This document shows positions 1 to 5,308 of a stretch of DNA of 5,448 bases, piece by piece (position 1 is the first letter of the stretch; every line of letters begins with the position of its first letter). This stretch comes from M3007 sp037130425 (GTDB lineage: Bacteria > Bacteroidota > Bacteroidia > Chitinophagales > Saprospiraceae). Where the stretch lies: assembly GCA_037130425.1 (NCBI GenBank), contig JBAXTB010000383.1:1-5448 (forward strand), read 5' to 3'. The notes beneath the pieces are model-generated. The model saw only the letters and a program-made list of their open reading frames with translations, did not search any database and had not been told where the DNA came from. The position numbers and the translations under genes were made by a program.

Positions 1-159
1 TACATATATTTTTCAAATCCCTTATCATCTTAGTATATTTAGTTGTCAAGAATATTTATCATTATTCTATAATTGCTTAAGTAAGCCGATTTGCGGCATC
101 TGTTACCATTAAAGCATAATTCAGGATCATCATTTTTATTCTTTAGTACGACAGAGGAA

Positions 160-185
160 ACCTTAACCTCGTATAATTTTAAGGT
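160..185 (+). promoter_or_regulatory. possible promoter/operator upstream of the lipoprotein gene
   Basis: A 7-bp perfect inverted repeat (ACCTTAA at 160-166, TTAAGGT at 179-185) brackets a TATAAT at 172-177, about 60 nt before the lipoprotein start codon. The arrangement could be a -10 element inside an operator, or a leader hairpin. No convincing -35 element and no clean Bacteroidota -7 box (TAnnTTTG) or -33 TTTG were found at the right spacing. In such AT-rich DNA a TATAAT can arise by chance, so this is weak. Apart from this site and a small imperfect palindrome (GCTTAAGTAAGC, about position 75-86), positions 1-236 show nothing I can support. Confidence 0.22.
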
Positions 186-236
186 ATTAATTAATTTATT
201 TAACCTACCCAATACTGGGAAATTTATCTAATTTTT

Positions 237-1016
237 ATGAAAAAAGTAGCATTTATCGTATCCACATTGTGCCTGATTTGCCTGGCAACATTCATTCAAT
301 CATGCCAAAAAACGTCAGATGGAGGAGTAGTAACCACCTCTACCGAAGACCAAACGAATGCGCTTGACCGGCAGACTACGGAACCGGAATCTTATTATGA
401 ATTTTATCTGGATGATATACGTGTTTCCAAGCTTCCGATTGATACTACGCAAGATCAGTGGATTTATTACACATCTAATAGCAACAGCGCGATTGTAACC
501 GTACAGGTCAGACAGTACACCACACGTCAAAAGTACGAAGCGTATGGTAGCTCAATCGGCGTAAACCTGCGTGGACAGTTAGCAATTGCAGATCGTTTGC
601 GTTTTGTGGCAGACAGCGCCGGATTAACTGATCATATTACCGATTTGTCGCAAATACCGCAGTGGTATCTGGATTTAGAGCATAGCCTTATTTCAAACTT
701 TACCGGTGGCAGCACGGATCGATTCCTTGGTACAACGATCAAAAAGGATGGCTCAGAACGTGGTGACTGTAGCAGTTGGGGTGGCAATTTTTTCCTTCCA
801 GGTATCGTATCAGCGTGGCCCTTTATGCCCCCTACGTGGAATAATAAGACCTCCGGCGTTAATAATGGCGATGTTTGGGGATCTTTTAACATGTGGGATA
901 AAATATTTTTCCGGAAATTCTTAGGTTCCGTAAACGGTTTTGGCTTTGTAACCGTTCCACTTTGTGGTACAGCTGCTGATCGCCGCACCTCTTCCTGCAT
1001 ACGTTACGGACTTTAA
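237..1016 (+). CDS. predicted lipoprotein, possible beta/gamma-crystallin-like domain
   Basis: The 259-aa protein starts with a type II signal peptide: MKK, a hydrophobic stretch (about residues 4-19), then FIQSC with the probable lipidated cysteine at residue 23. Glutamine at -2 is unusual, but Bacteroidota lipoboxes are often relaxed. A polar Ser/Thr-rich linker follows (24-50). The mature part has alternating strand-like segments and aromatic/Gly-rich stretches. I do not recognise the whole protein. Two short segments, WNNKTSGV (201-208) and ADRRTSSCI (247-255), lie 46 residues apart and resemble the N/D-N/D-x-x-S/T-S signature of beta/gamma-crystallin Greek keys; the first has Gly where the last Ser belongs and the second has Arg at position 2. 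Cysteines 178, 243 and 254 could form disulfides. The likely location is the outer membrane or cell surface. The ATG at 237 fits because the signal peptide begins there. There is no Shine-Dalgarno sequence, which is normal for this phylum. The gene is followed by a strong hairpin and appears monocistronic. Confidence 0.85.
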   Translation: MKKVAFIVSTLCLICLATFIQSCQKTSDGGVVTTSTEDQTNALDRQTTEPESYYEFYLDDIRVSKLPIDTTQDQWIYYTSNSNSAIVTVQVRQYTTRQKYEAYGSSIGVNLRGQLAIADRLRFVADSAGLTDHITDLSQIPQWYLDLEHSLISNFTGGSTDRFLGTTIKKDGSERGDCSSWGGNFFLPGIVSAWPFMPPTWNNKTSGVNNGDVWGSFNMWDKIFFRKFLGSVNGFGFVTVPLCGTAADRRTSSCIRYGL

Positions 1017-1029
1017 AAATTTTAATACA

Positions 1030-1063
1030 GAAGTGTACCAGGCTTTAACGCCTGGTACACTTC
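1030..1063 (+). terminator. 14-bp perfect hairpin between two genes
   Basis: GAAGTGTACCAGGC (1030-1043) and its exact reverse complement (1050-1063) flank a 6-nt loop, TTTAAC. The stem begins 14 nt after the lipoprotein stop codon, as expected for a terminator. The plus-strand sequence after the stem (CAAATATAAC) has no U-run. On the minus strand the stem is followed by a T-rich tract, so the textbook form of an intrinsic terminator points the other way. The 3' arm ends 13 nt before the ATG of the next gene, so it could also act as an attenuator, an RNA-processing or stability stem, or a structure that affects translation initiation of that gene. The hairpin itself is certain; its role is inferred. 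Confidence 0.55.
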
Positions 1064-1076
1064 CAAATATAACACA

Positions 1077-1697
1077 ATGAAAAACATTGCTTTATTTATT
1101 GTCTTGTTTATTATTGCTTCGATTGCTTTTCCCTCAAAAGGGTACGGACAATGCTTGAGCCACTTTAATAAATTCACAATCGGTACTGATTTTAGTTATA
1201 TTTCCGTCTTTAAAAAAGGATACAAGGACTTGAATACTAAAGACGTACGGCTATTTGGATATGCATTCAAACCAAAGGTATTGATGCTGTCATATAAAAA
1301 TTGGAAGTTCGGCACTTCATTTTATTATGAACAGTTTAGGGATGTAACGGCTGATTCAATGATATATCCTGTGAAAAGGGGAATTGGGTTGGCAAGTCGA
1401 TATCAATGTACGCTTTCAGAAAAACGAAAATTTTATTTTTATATCGAACCTCAAATATTTATAAATAATTATTCCCCTATTTCAAAGAAAAATTACCTGT
1501 CTAACTATAGTAAAAATTGGAATCAACCCGAATTAGTATTATCGATTTCAATTTCCAAGCATATATATAAGGGAATTCATCTTTGCCTTGGAAAATATTT
1601 TGCCTACTTCTCCAAAACCAATAAATTATACCTTGATTCCAGCGGCTTTATAGCATTGGAATATTGCTTAAAAAAAGAGAAAAATTTAAAACGATGA
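1077..1697 (+). CDS. secreted small beta-barrel-like protein, first of an overlapping pair
   Basis: The 206-aa protein has a clear Sec signal peptide: MKN, a long hydrophobic core (residues 4-18), and a likely cleavage after GYG at residue 24. The cysteine at residue 26 is not in a lipobox. The mature part is a series of amphipathic, aromatic-rich strand-like segments separated by short polar turns (about 31-45, 65-73, 76-88, 100-114, 118-130, 152-160, 166-179, 189-198), as in small outer-membrane barrels of Bacteroidota. I cannot assign a family. The C-terminal strand (FIALEYCLKK) is followed by a lysine-rich tail rather than ending in an aromatic residue, so a periplasmic beta-rich protein is an alternative. 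The stop codon overlaps the next start (ATGA), which implies an operon and translational coupling. The DNA is very AT-rich (14 G/C in 1441-1500), unlike the minus-strand operon to the right. Translation starts 13 nt after a strong hairpin. Confidence 0.8.
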   Translation: MKNIALFIVLFIIASIAFPSKGYGQCLSHFNKFTIGTDFSYISVFKKGYKDLNTKDVRLFGYAFKPKVLMLSYKNWKFGTSFYYEQFRDVTADSMIYPVKRGIGLASRYQCTLSEKRKFYFYIEPQIFINNYSPISKKNYLSNYSKNWNQPELVLSISISKHIYKGIHLCLGKYFAYFSKTNKLYLDSSGFIALEYCLKKEKNLKR

Positions 1698-2263
1698 AGC
1701 CTTTTCTAATTCTGTTTTCACTTTTATGCTTCACGACTTGTGTTTTTGGTCAAAAAAACGAACGGTTCAAGTATTTAGGCCGTGAAATGACCCTTGGCAT
1801 AGGCGGCCTGATTTCAGGCGATTTTGATATGAATGACAAGTATTACAGTGACTTTTATTTAATTAATTCCAAAATCGCTGTGACGCTTACAAAAAAAATA
1901 TCCATCGGTTTAAGGGATTATGAAATTTGGGAAAAGCCATTGGATAAAATTAAAGCAAAATATAGAATTCTTGGGCCTTATATCCAGTGGGATTATTTAA
2001 AAATAAAAGATTTAAACCTTTGGGTAGAAAGTGGATATTTAATCGGAAATTATTGCAGTTGTGGTTATTCTTATGCAATAGATCGACCTAATACTACTAT
2101 TTTATTGATTGGCGGCGGTGCGGAGGTTCGACTTTTTAATAACTTTTACCTCGAAATTTCAATTAGAAAAGGACTATTGATTCCAAAGGTGAGTGGCGTA
2201 GATTTGGGTGACATTGGTTTATTCGCGCATGCCGGCATCAATTATCGGCTTCGAATGCGGTAA
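1694..2263 (+). CDS. secreted small outer-membrane beta-barrel-like protein, second of an overlapping pair
   Basis: I chose the ATG at 1694, giving 189 aa, because it begins directly with a signal peptide (MKPF, a hydrophobic core, cleavage near VFGQ at about residues 19-20) and overlaps the upstream stop as ATGA. An in-frame ATG at 1664 would add ten charged residues (LKKREKFKT) ahead of the signal peptide and is unlikely. The mature protein shows barrel-like strands and turns: about 32-41, 53-65, 68-78, 87-103, 107-119, 134-148, 150-158 and a C-terminal strand AHAGINYRLRM, a typical end for Bacteroidota barrels. A cysteine pair (CSC, 121-123) sits in a predicted loop. The order of strands and several turn positions parallel the upstream protein, so the two may be old duplicates; this is judged by eye only. 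Function is unknown. The gene faces the minus-strand operon convergently. Confidence 0.82.
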   Translation: MKPFLILFSLLCFTTCVFGQKNERFKYLGREMTLGIGGLISGDFDMNDKYYSDFYLINSKIAVTLTKKISIGLRDYEIWEKPLDKIKAKYRILGPYIQWDYLKIKDLNLWVESGYLIGNYCSCGYSYAIDRPNTTILLIGGGAEVRLFNNFYLEISIRKGLLIPKVSGVDLGDIGLFAHAGINYRLRMR

Positions 2264-2270
2264 CTCGGTC

Positions 2271-2298
2271 GTCTTTAAAATATATTATAATTTTAGAC
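2271..2298 (+). terminator. weak AT-rich stem downstream of the barrel gene
   Basis: GTCTTTAAAAT (2271-2281) can pair with ATTTTAGAC (2290-2298) through nine pairs, with a 2-nt bulge and an 8-nt loop. It starts 7 nt after the stop codon of the second barrel gene, the right place for a terminator, but it has only two G-C pairs and no U-run, so it would be a poor intrinsic terminator. It may be only AT-rich background. Confidence 0.2.
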
Positions 2299-2375
2299 AT
2301 ACTCTTAACTACTTTATATAAATGGTTTGTAAAAGACTCACGTGGTCCACGACAGAACATTTGTGTGTATTTTAA

Positions 2376-2509
2376 AATCGCGCGTTGCTTGCGATTGGTC
2401 AAAAACGAGATACAAGCGCGGTAGTAACGTTTTTACATACAATCCTTTCAGGATTGGGACAAAAACCAGGTATTCGAATCTATAAACATAAATTCCCTTC
2501 AGGAATTTA
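2376..2509. repeat. degenerate tandem hairpin repeats, REP-like element
   Basis: Three small hairpins stand in a row. Stem 1 is AATCGC/GCGATT (2376-2381, 2391-2396, 9-nt loop). Stem 2 is CAATCC/GGATTG (2440-2445, 2451-2456, loop TTTCA). Stem 3 is an 8-bp TAAATTCC/GGAATTTA (2489-2496, 2502-2509, loop CTTCA). Their centres are about 60 and 51 nt apart. The sequence after stem 1, GATTGGTCAAAAACGAGATA (2393-2412), recurs after stem 2 as GATTGGGACAAAAACCAGGTA (2452-2472, written with one inserted base). The stems therefore belong to tandem units that have diverged while keeping their pairing. From memory, similar stem-spacer units are scattered between genes in Bacteroidota genomes; I could not check this. 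Stem 3 begins 7 nt beyond the minus-strand operon's stop codon and may also help to end that transcript. No gene is supported in 2264-2516. Confidence 0.6.
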
Positions 2510-2516
2510 CAGCTCT

Positions 2517-3089
2517 CTACTTCGTAAACATATCAATCAATCCGGGTTCATCCGCCAAGGATGTCCCGGTAGTTTTCAAGTCAAAAGGCGCGGGGAAACT
2601 ATCGAATATCGCGATTCCTTTTTTAAAATCAGGGTTCATAAATGCAACAGGTTCAACATGTTGCACCGTATTCGCTTGTTGTTTTGTTCGATACACCGCC
2701 CGCTCGCGCCAAATAATTTTATCCACATAAACAGTATCAATCCGCACTTTTTCAATCGGCGCGGGTGAAATCGGTTGCGCAGGTTGAGGATAAAACCAGA
2801 ACCCGGCCGCGGCTACGCATAAAACGCCCAAAACCGGCCAAAGCGGGATTTTATACCCCGCAACCCTGCGCAAACGACTCGGTCGCACTTGTTTTCCCAT
2901 GGCCGTCATCAGTTTCGCGCGCAAGGCGTCAGGCGGCTTAACATCCGCGTCTAAGCGCGCGCCCGCACACAGGAGCGCGCGCAGGCGATCATACTCTGCG
3001 CGCGACATTTCTGCTTGCACAAACGCTTGTTCCTCAAGGGATAACGCGTCATAATCTTTCAAAAAAGCAAGTTCTTCAACAGCCGTCAT
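2517..3089 (-). CDS. probable anti-sigma factor, single-pass inner-membrane protein
   Basis: A 190-aa protein lies directly downstream of the ECF sigma gene. Residues 1-77 are charged and helical (cytoplasmic, the expected sigma-binding part), 81-100 form one transmembrane helix (IPLWPVL to WFY), and the rest is a Pro-rich then charged periplasmic region with a DTVYVDK stretch (118-124), a pattern I associate with membrane anti-sigma proteins of Bacteroidota. There is no HxxxCxxC zinc motif: the only cytoplasmic cysteine is residue 41. It is thus not a classical ZAS-type anti-sigma factor, and the call rests on topology and gene order. Start: ATG at 3089 lies 5 nt after the sigma stop codon; a TTG at 3098 would add three residues and overlap that stop as TTGA. 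ATG is preferred because TTG starts are rare. The DNA is GC-rich with several GCGCGC runs. It is the last gene of the three-gene operon. Confidence 0.8.
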   Translation of the reverse strand: MTAVEELAFLKDYDALSLEEQAFVQAEMSRAEYDRLRALLCAGARLDADVKPPDALRAKLMTAMGKQVRPSRLRRVAGYKIPLWPVLGVLCVAAAGFWFYPQPAQPISPAPIEKVRIDTVYVDKIIWRERAVYRTKQQANTVQHVEPVAFMNPDFKKGIAIFDSFPAPFDLKTTGTSLADEPGLIDMFTK

Positions 3090-3094
3090 AACAT

Positions 3095-3655
3095 TCAACT
3101 TTGTAAAAAAGATACTTTATCAGCGATTTGCCGCACGGCATGGTGTAGCCGCGATTTCACCGTTCCAGACGGGCAACCAACAATTTCGGCAATTTCCGGC
3201 ACCGTCAATTCCTCCTGATAACGCAGCACAAAACACTGGCGGTGCGATTCGCTGAGGTTTTCAATCGCCGTTCGGAGCGCGGCTTCCAGCAAGGGCCGGT
3301 CCAAGGATTCGGGGATAAAATATTCCTGCGGTTCCGGAAACGCCGTGTCCAATTCCTGTAGGGCGGGCACTTTGCGGCGGTACTCGTTTTTGCACATATT
3401 CAGCGCAACGGCGTATATCCAGGTGCGAAAACTGTGGTCGGGGTTATACAAATGCGGCTTTTCAATGATTTTCAAGAACAAATCCTGCGCAAAATCCTCC
3501 GCTTTACCGGCGTCTTGCCACAGCATCCGGTAAAAATAGCGGTAAATGCGGGCGCCGTACCGATCGTACAGCGCCGCAAATGCCCGCTCGTCGCGTTGCG
3601 CAATGCGTTGCATCAACGCTTCATCCGGAAGTTGCACGTAGTTTATCTTGAACAT
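3095..3655 (-). CDS. ECF-family RNA polymerase sigma-70 factor
   Basis: This 186-aa protein has both domains of an extracytoplasmic-function sigma factor. Sigma-2 spans about residues 24-95: AFAALYDRYGARIYRYF, then AEDFAQDLFLKIIEKP (region 2.2, core binding, 52-67) and FRTWIYAVALNMCKNEYRR (regions 2.3-2.4, -10 recognition, 76-94). A linker of about 30 residues follows. Sigma-4 spans 124-180 with LSESHRQCFVLRY and the -35-binding helix-turn-helix TVPEIAEIVGCPSGTVKSRL (151-170). The length is normal for an ECF factor, with no C-terminal extension. It directs RNA polymerase to a small regulon, normally until an anti-sigma factor binds it. The gene starts 24 nt after the FGE-like gene and is followed at once by the membrane protein gene that is its likely anti-sigma factor. 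The ATG at 3655 is well placed and no alternative fits better. Confidence 0.96.
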   Translation of the reverse strand: MFKINYVQLPDEALMQRIAQRDERAFAALYDRYGARIYRYFYRMLWQDAGKAEDFAQDLFLKIIEKPHLYNPDHSFRTWIYAVALNMCKNEYRRKVPALQELDTAFPEPQEYFIPESLDRPLLEAALRTAIENLSESHRQCFVLRYQEELTVPEIAEIVGCPSGTVKSRLHHAVRQIADKVSFLQS

Positions 3656-3679
3656 CCGATATGCTGGAGAATGGTATGT

Positions 3680-5275
3680 TTATTCTTCAATGACTTCCAT
3701 AAATACCCGAAAACCGATGCTCGGACTGGGCGCTGAAAAAGTTTTAACGGCTTTCATGTTGCAATTTGCCGGTTCATCAGCCCAACTGCCCCCCTTGGCA
3801 CGCCCTTGTTCCTGCACCATTTCCGCCACATTTCCGCTCATATTGTACAATCCGAAATTATTTGGATAATAGGTGTCAACTTTCACGGTAAAAAAACCGC
3901 CATCGGAGGCCGCTCCCGCCAAAGGACAATCCGGACAAGGCTCATCTACTTTAAAATTGCCGAGGTAGCAGCCTTTATTATTTTGCACAAATTGTCCGCC
4001 CCAAGGGTACACGATGTTGTGTAGCCCGGCTTCAGCCGCCAAAATCCATTCCGCTTCGGTCGGCAAGCGGAAAAGCACTTTCTTAAATTTCTTTTTGCTG
4101 TTGTTATTATTGTACACTTTGGTGATCCAGGCACAGTAACTTTCCGCTGCTTCCCGGCTCAGATTTTGCACCGGGCATTGCGGATCGTCAGGATGGCCAT
4201 GCGCAAAAATTACCTGGTCGGGCAAATTCCGCGCCCTTTCCGGCAACAGCGCATGCCAATCGGTTTTGGTGGTTTTACAACGCATCAGGGCGTCAAAGTC
4301 CTTATTTTTCAACAAATCCTGCAAAAAAAGTTCGTATTGGGCGTTGCTGAGTTCCGTTTCGGCGGCGTATAGTTTTTCGGTAACTTTTTTCATCGGCTTC
4401 TCTAAGTTTTTTGGATTCATGCTGGTCAGTACCATCGTATCAGAGGCTGCGCTCGGAAAAAAGGCACGGGTTTCGGCTTCCCGGTTGCCCGCTTTTGCAA
4501 TTTTCATGGTCAGTTCCTGCATGGCATCGGCCTTGGCGGTTTCGCCGGCGGCGGCATAATGGCGATGCAGCAACAGAAAAGCGGGAATATAGTTGAGGTT
4601 CAAGCGCGCGGCAAGTTCCGGGTTGCGGTCGGGTAGAAGTTGCAGGCGGAGGTAATCGGTGCGGAAAGCGCGTTCGTAATTAGAACGTAAAACGGCTACA
4701 TTATCAAAAATCTTAGGGCTGTATTTGAGGGCCAAACCCGTGATATACAGGTTGCGCTTGTCGGTTTCGATCCGACTTTTATCCAGCATCACGCTGAAAT
4801 ACAAGGGACTGCTGTGCTGCGGGTTGCGGCTGATTTGGTCGACTAAATTAAGGACGAATTCTGAAGGCGTGGCTCCGGCCGTTTGGACAGGCAGGTTCAA
4901 TCTGGCTACAATCCTGCTTCGATACGCCTGATTTTCAATGAGTTGAAAGTTAATCAGCGTAATATCCGGCCGCACATCCAAGGCATTTTGTAGCATTAGG
5001 GCCGGGTAGGTATCGTGCTCGCTCTGGGTAATCAGGATGGCCCCGTTTTCTACCGACATCAGGGCGTTGTAGTTCCAGTTGAGTACGCCTTGGGAGTATT
5101 CGCCGCTTTGGTACCAATCGCGGCAGATGCTTTCAACCTGGGTTTGGTCGCCCGCGAGTTCGGCGGTTTTCAGGCGCTCTTCGTAGGAATCATCGGGCGC
5201 CGCATGAGCAAATGATCGGTAAGGAAGAAAAAAGGCTATGAGGCAGAGGCAGAGAAAAAGGAATTTTGTGCGCAT
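3680..5275 (-). CDS. secreted FGE-sulfatase-domain protein with a DUF2723-tail-like N-terminal half
   Basis: The 531-aa protein is exported: a signal peptide at residues 1-25 probably is cleaved after AHA, with no lipobox. Residues about 60-265 resemble the soluble C-terminal part of DUF2723 (O-mannosyltransferase-like) membrane proteins: SEHDTYP (85-91, compare GDNDTYP), VRPDITLIN (101-109), SPLYFSVML (156-164, compare RPVYFAVTV), then a helical, TPR-like segment at 222-262. Residues about 300-529 form an FGE-sulfatase (formylglycine-generating-enzyme-like) domain: ETELSNAQYELFL (306-318), REAAESYCAWI (374-384), FRLPTEAEW (402-410), YPWGG (423-427), FGLYNMSGNVAEM (474-486), GGSW (495-498) and IGFRVF (520-525). 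The central CYLGNF and DGGFFTVKV segments recall GldJ/GldK-type proteins of Bacteroidota gliding and secretion systems. The first of the two catalytic FGE cysteines is replaced by Asp (D500), so a non-catalytic binding or structural role is likely. It is the first gene of an operon with a sigma/anti-sigma pair. The ATG at 5275 opens the signal peptide. Confidence 0.9.
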   Translation of the reverse strand: MRTKFLFLCLCLIAFFLPYRSFAHAAPDDSYEERLKTAELAGDQTQVESICRDWYQSGEYSQGVLNWNYNALMSVENGAILITQSEHDTYPALMLQNALDVRPDITLINFQLIENQAYRSRIVARLNLPVQTAGATPSEFVLNLVDQISRNPQHSSPLYFSVMLDKSRIETDKRNLYITGLALKYSPKIFDNVAVLRSNYERAFRTDYLRLQLLPDRNPELAARLNLNYIPAFLLLHRHYAAAGETAKADAMQELTMKIAKAGNREAETRAFFPSAASDTMVLTSMNPKNLEKPMKKVTEKLYAAETELSNAQYELFLQDLLKNKDFDALMRCKTTKTDWHALLPERARNLPDQVIFAHGHPDDPQCPVQNLSREAAESYCAWITKVYNNNNSKKKFKKVLFRLPTEAEWILAAEAGLHNIVYPWGGQFVQNNKGCYLGNFKVDEPCPDCPLAGAASDGGFFTVKVDTYYPNNFGLYNMSGNVAEMVQEQGRAKGGSWADEPANCNMKAVKTFSAPSPSIGFRVFMEVIEE

Positions 5276-5276
5276 A

Positions 5277-5308
5277 AATCAGGTGTTAATGTTGTGTATG
5301 ACCTGATT
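5277..5308 (-). promoter_or_regulatory. inverted repeat against the start codon of the FGE-like gene
   Basis: Perfect 8-bp arms (AATCAGGT at 5277-5284 and ACCTGATT at 5301-5308 on the plus strand) flank a 16-nt spacer. On the minus-strand transcript the second arm ends one base before the ATG at 5275. It could be an operator for a dimeric regulator (arm centres 24 bp apart) or an RNA hairpin that limits ribosome access to the first gene of the operon. No Shine-Dalgarno sequence lies in it. The repeat is seen directly; its function is inferred. Confidence 0.45.

Noticed and set aside
632..1000. A 122-aa minus-strand reading frame inside the lipoprotein gene
   Set aside because: It is fully antisense to a gene with a clear lipobox signal peptide, and its composition looks like a frame shadow.
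1664..1693. Upstream ATG for the second barrel gene
   Set aside because: It would put ten mostly charged residues before a normal signal peptide and lengthen the overlap with the upstream gene to 34 nt; the ATGA overlap is the better start.
2341..2351. Odd-centred palindrome CGTGGTCCACG in the convergent gap
   Set aside because: A five-pair stem with a single central base cannot fold as a hairpin and is short enough to be chance; there is no gene start nearby.
2385..2768. A 127-aa plus-strand reading frame across the repeat array and the end of the anti-sigma gene
   Set aside because: It starts inside the loop of a repeat hairpin, reads through the repeat units, then runs antisense to a well-supported gene. 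It has no signal peptide or recognisable domain. Frames through such repeats are commonly spurious.
2941..3005. Alternating GCGCGC runs within the anti-sigma gene, which could pair or form Z-DNA
   Set aside because: They are explained by Arg/Ala codons in a GC-rich gene and show no relation to a regulatory position.
3150..5300. Several 60-100 aa plus-strand frames opposite the sigma factor and FGE-like genes
   Set aside because: They lie entirely antisense to conserved domains, have no domain or signal of their own, and are what a GC-rich coding strand produces by chance.
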